Of a stretch of DNA of 6,419 nucleotides, positions 5,789-6,419 are shown piece by piece (position 1 is the first letter of the stretch; each line of letters begins with the position of its first letter). The DNA is taken from positions 1 to 6,419 of the forward strand of contig JAOAGX010000128.1 in NCBI GenBank assembly GCA_026415535.1. The letters are read 5' to 3'. The notes under the pieces were generated by a model that saw only the letters and a list, made by a program, of their open reading frames with translations, searched no databases and was not told where the DNA came from. The position numbers and the translations under genes were made by a program. The stretch is from Armatimonadota bacterium (GTDB taxonomy: Bacteria; Armatimonadota; UBA5829).

Positions 5789-6233
5789 GCACCTGAAACA
5801 GGCCGAAGATTGAACTTATTTCGACACATAAAAATGCGATATTGGCATCCGATTAATCTTCCGAATTTCTCGATACTTCTGCATTCCAAGATCCCGGCTC
5901 CCACATCCTCGAGAACATACCGATCGGATGAGCTTAGACCCATTTACTCAAGGAACTTGGTAAACGTGCAAAACACCGGATCAAGGCGCAGTGCTCATGA
6001 CCAGAGTCACCCGCCCGCGACTTGCGTAGGGCCTTCGGAGAGTATTACGGCCGTGTATTACGTTTATTCGTCACAGTCTCCAACTGGCCGATGCTGACGA
6101 ACGACCTCGCAACGTACTGATTCGTTATGAACTCCTTTCGACCCTGGCATGGCGACAGCTACTTATCTGGGGGATTGATGATGAGCTGACGCTTCCGCTC
6201 CGCAAGACGACTTCAAATGGTCCTCCTTCACAG
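5789..6233. other. 445-base stretch without an intact gene; possible eroded coding sequence
   Basis: No start-to-stop gene with recognisable motifs is present. One + frame runs 5938-6117 with an in-frame TGA at 5998-6000; on either side of that stop it gives protein-like segments, HLLKELGKRAKHRIKAQC and DLRRAFGEYYGRVLRLFVTV. A second + frame, open from 6030 into the next gene, gives NVLIRYELLSTLAWRQLLIW (codons from 6111). Together these could be an old gene broken by a stop and a frameshift, but I recognise no family. A 95-codon frame at 5810-6097 has no motif and is left out. No clear promoter for the following glycosyltransferase was found. A weak CCTG-AAA-CAGG hairpin lies just after 5788, without a T-tract. 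Confidence 0.35.
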
Positions 6234-6419
6234 ATGCACATCGTCATTCTCAATCATTACGCGGGCTCGCCCATACACGGCATGGAATACCGGCCATACT
6301 ATTTAGCGCGTGAGTGGTTGAAGGCAGGCCATGATGTCACGATCGTTGCTTCGAGCTTCTCCCACCTTCGGCGATACAACCCGACTGTTGACGAAGATCA
6401 CAGCGAAGAGTCTGTCTCT
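6234..6419 (+). CDS. Glycosyltransferase family 4, WbuB-like, N-terminal 62 residues; 3' truncated by window edge
   Basis: The start of a GT4 glycosyltransferase that runs off the right edge. The ATG at 6234 gives MHIVILNHYAGSPIHGMEYR, then PYYLAREWLKAGHDVTIVAS (residues 21-40) and SFSHLR (41-46). This is the distinctive N-terminus of WbuB-like GT4 enzymes, with the Gly-rich acceptor-side loop NHYAGSP-HGMEYR followed by the first Rossmann strand. Such enzymes in O-antigen and capsule loci often transfer N-acetylamino sugars; for this copy that is inference. The frame is open upstream to 6030, but the family start matches 6234 and no better start is seen. No good Shine-Dalgarno precedes it. 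The acceptor-binding domain is only partly visible and the donor domain lies outside the window. Confidence 0.93.
   Translation, partial: MHIVILNHYAGSPIHGMEYRPYYLAREWLKAGHDVTIVASSFSHLRRYNPTVDEDHSEESVS

Noticed and set aside
5810..6097. 95-codon plus-strand open frame (MNLFRHIKMRYWHP...)
   Set aside because: I briefly considered a hexapeptide acetyltransferase remnant because of the segment LLHSKIPAPT, but no hexapeptide repeats follow and the likeness is too slight.
1..6419. CRISPR arrays, tRNA or rRNA genes, phage or toxin-antitoxin genes
   Set aside because: No regularly spaced repeats, tRNA-like cloverleaf, rRNA stretches or matching protein motifs were seen on either strand.

Overview
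This window is a piece of a bacterial surface-glycan (exopolysaccharide, capsule or O-antigen type) biosynthesis locus. All credible genes are on the + strand. Three are GT4-fold (GT-B) glycosyltransferases. The others look like glycan-decorating or modifying enzymes: a GNAT N-acyltransferase, a SAM-dependent methyltransferase, a polysaccharide-deacetylase-like protein and a FemAB/GNAT_6-type acyltransferase. No flippase, polymerase, chain-length regulator or nucleotide-sugar synthesis gene is visible, so the window is an internal slice of a longer cluster. The organism cannot be fixed from this sequence. Mixed GTG/ATG starts, weak Shine-Dalgarno signals and moderate, uneven G+C fit an environmental Gram-negative-type bacterium rather than an enteric one, but that is inference only.

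Layout: (1) Bases 1-742 are the C-terminal two thirds of a GT4 glycosyltransferase whose start lies off the left edge. (2) Bases 743-921 are an intergenic leader with three inverted repeats. (3) Bases 922-4227 are a tightly packed four-gene unit: GT4 glycosyltransferase, GNAT acyltransferase (47-base overlap), methyltransferase (4-base ATGA overlap) and deacetylase-like protein (6-base gap). (4) Bases 4228-5071 hold no intact gene. They contain the eroded N-terminal part of an IS5-type (DUF4096) transposase and, at the right end, a good sigma70-like promoter. (5) Bases 5072-5788 encode the FemAB/GNAT_6-like acyltransferase as a stand-alone gene. (6) Bases 5789-6233 hold no intact gene and perhaps eroded coding sequence. 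(7) Bases 6234-6419 are the start of a third GT4 glycosyltransferase of the WbuB-like type, cut by the right edge.

How the genes may work together (inference): the glycosyltransferases add sugars one at a time to a lipid-linked repeat unit on the cytoplasmic face of the membrane. The four-gene cassette pairs one of them with an acyltransferase, a methyltransferase and a deacetylase-like protein, which would suit making a specifically decorated sugar, for example an N-acylated and/or O-methylated residue. The cassette order, the overlap with a His-rich tail, the insertion-sequence scar and the patchy base composition suggest a locus assembled by repeated gene exchange. I do not see a wholly new kind of system; the best candidate for novelty is the four-gene decoration cassette with its divergent deacetylase-like member.
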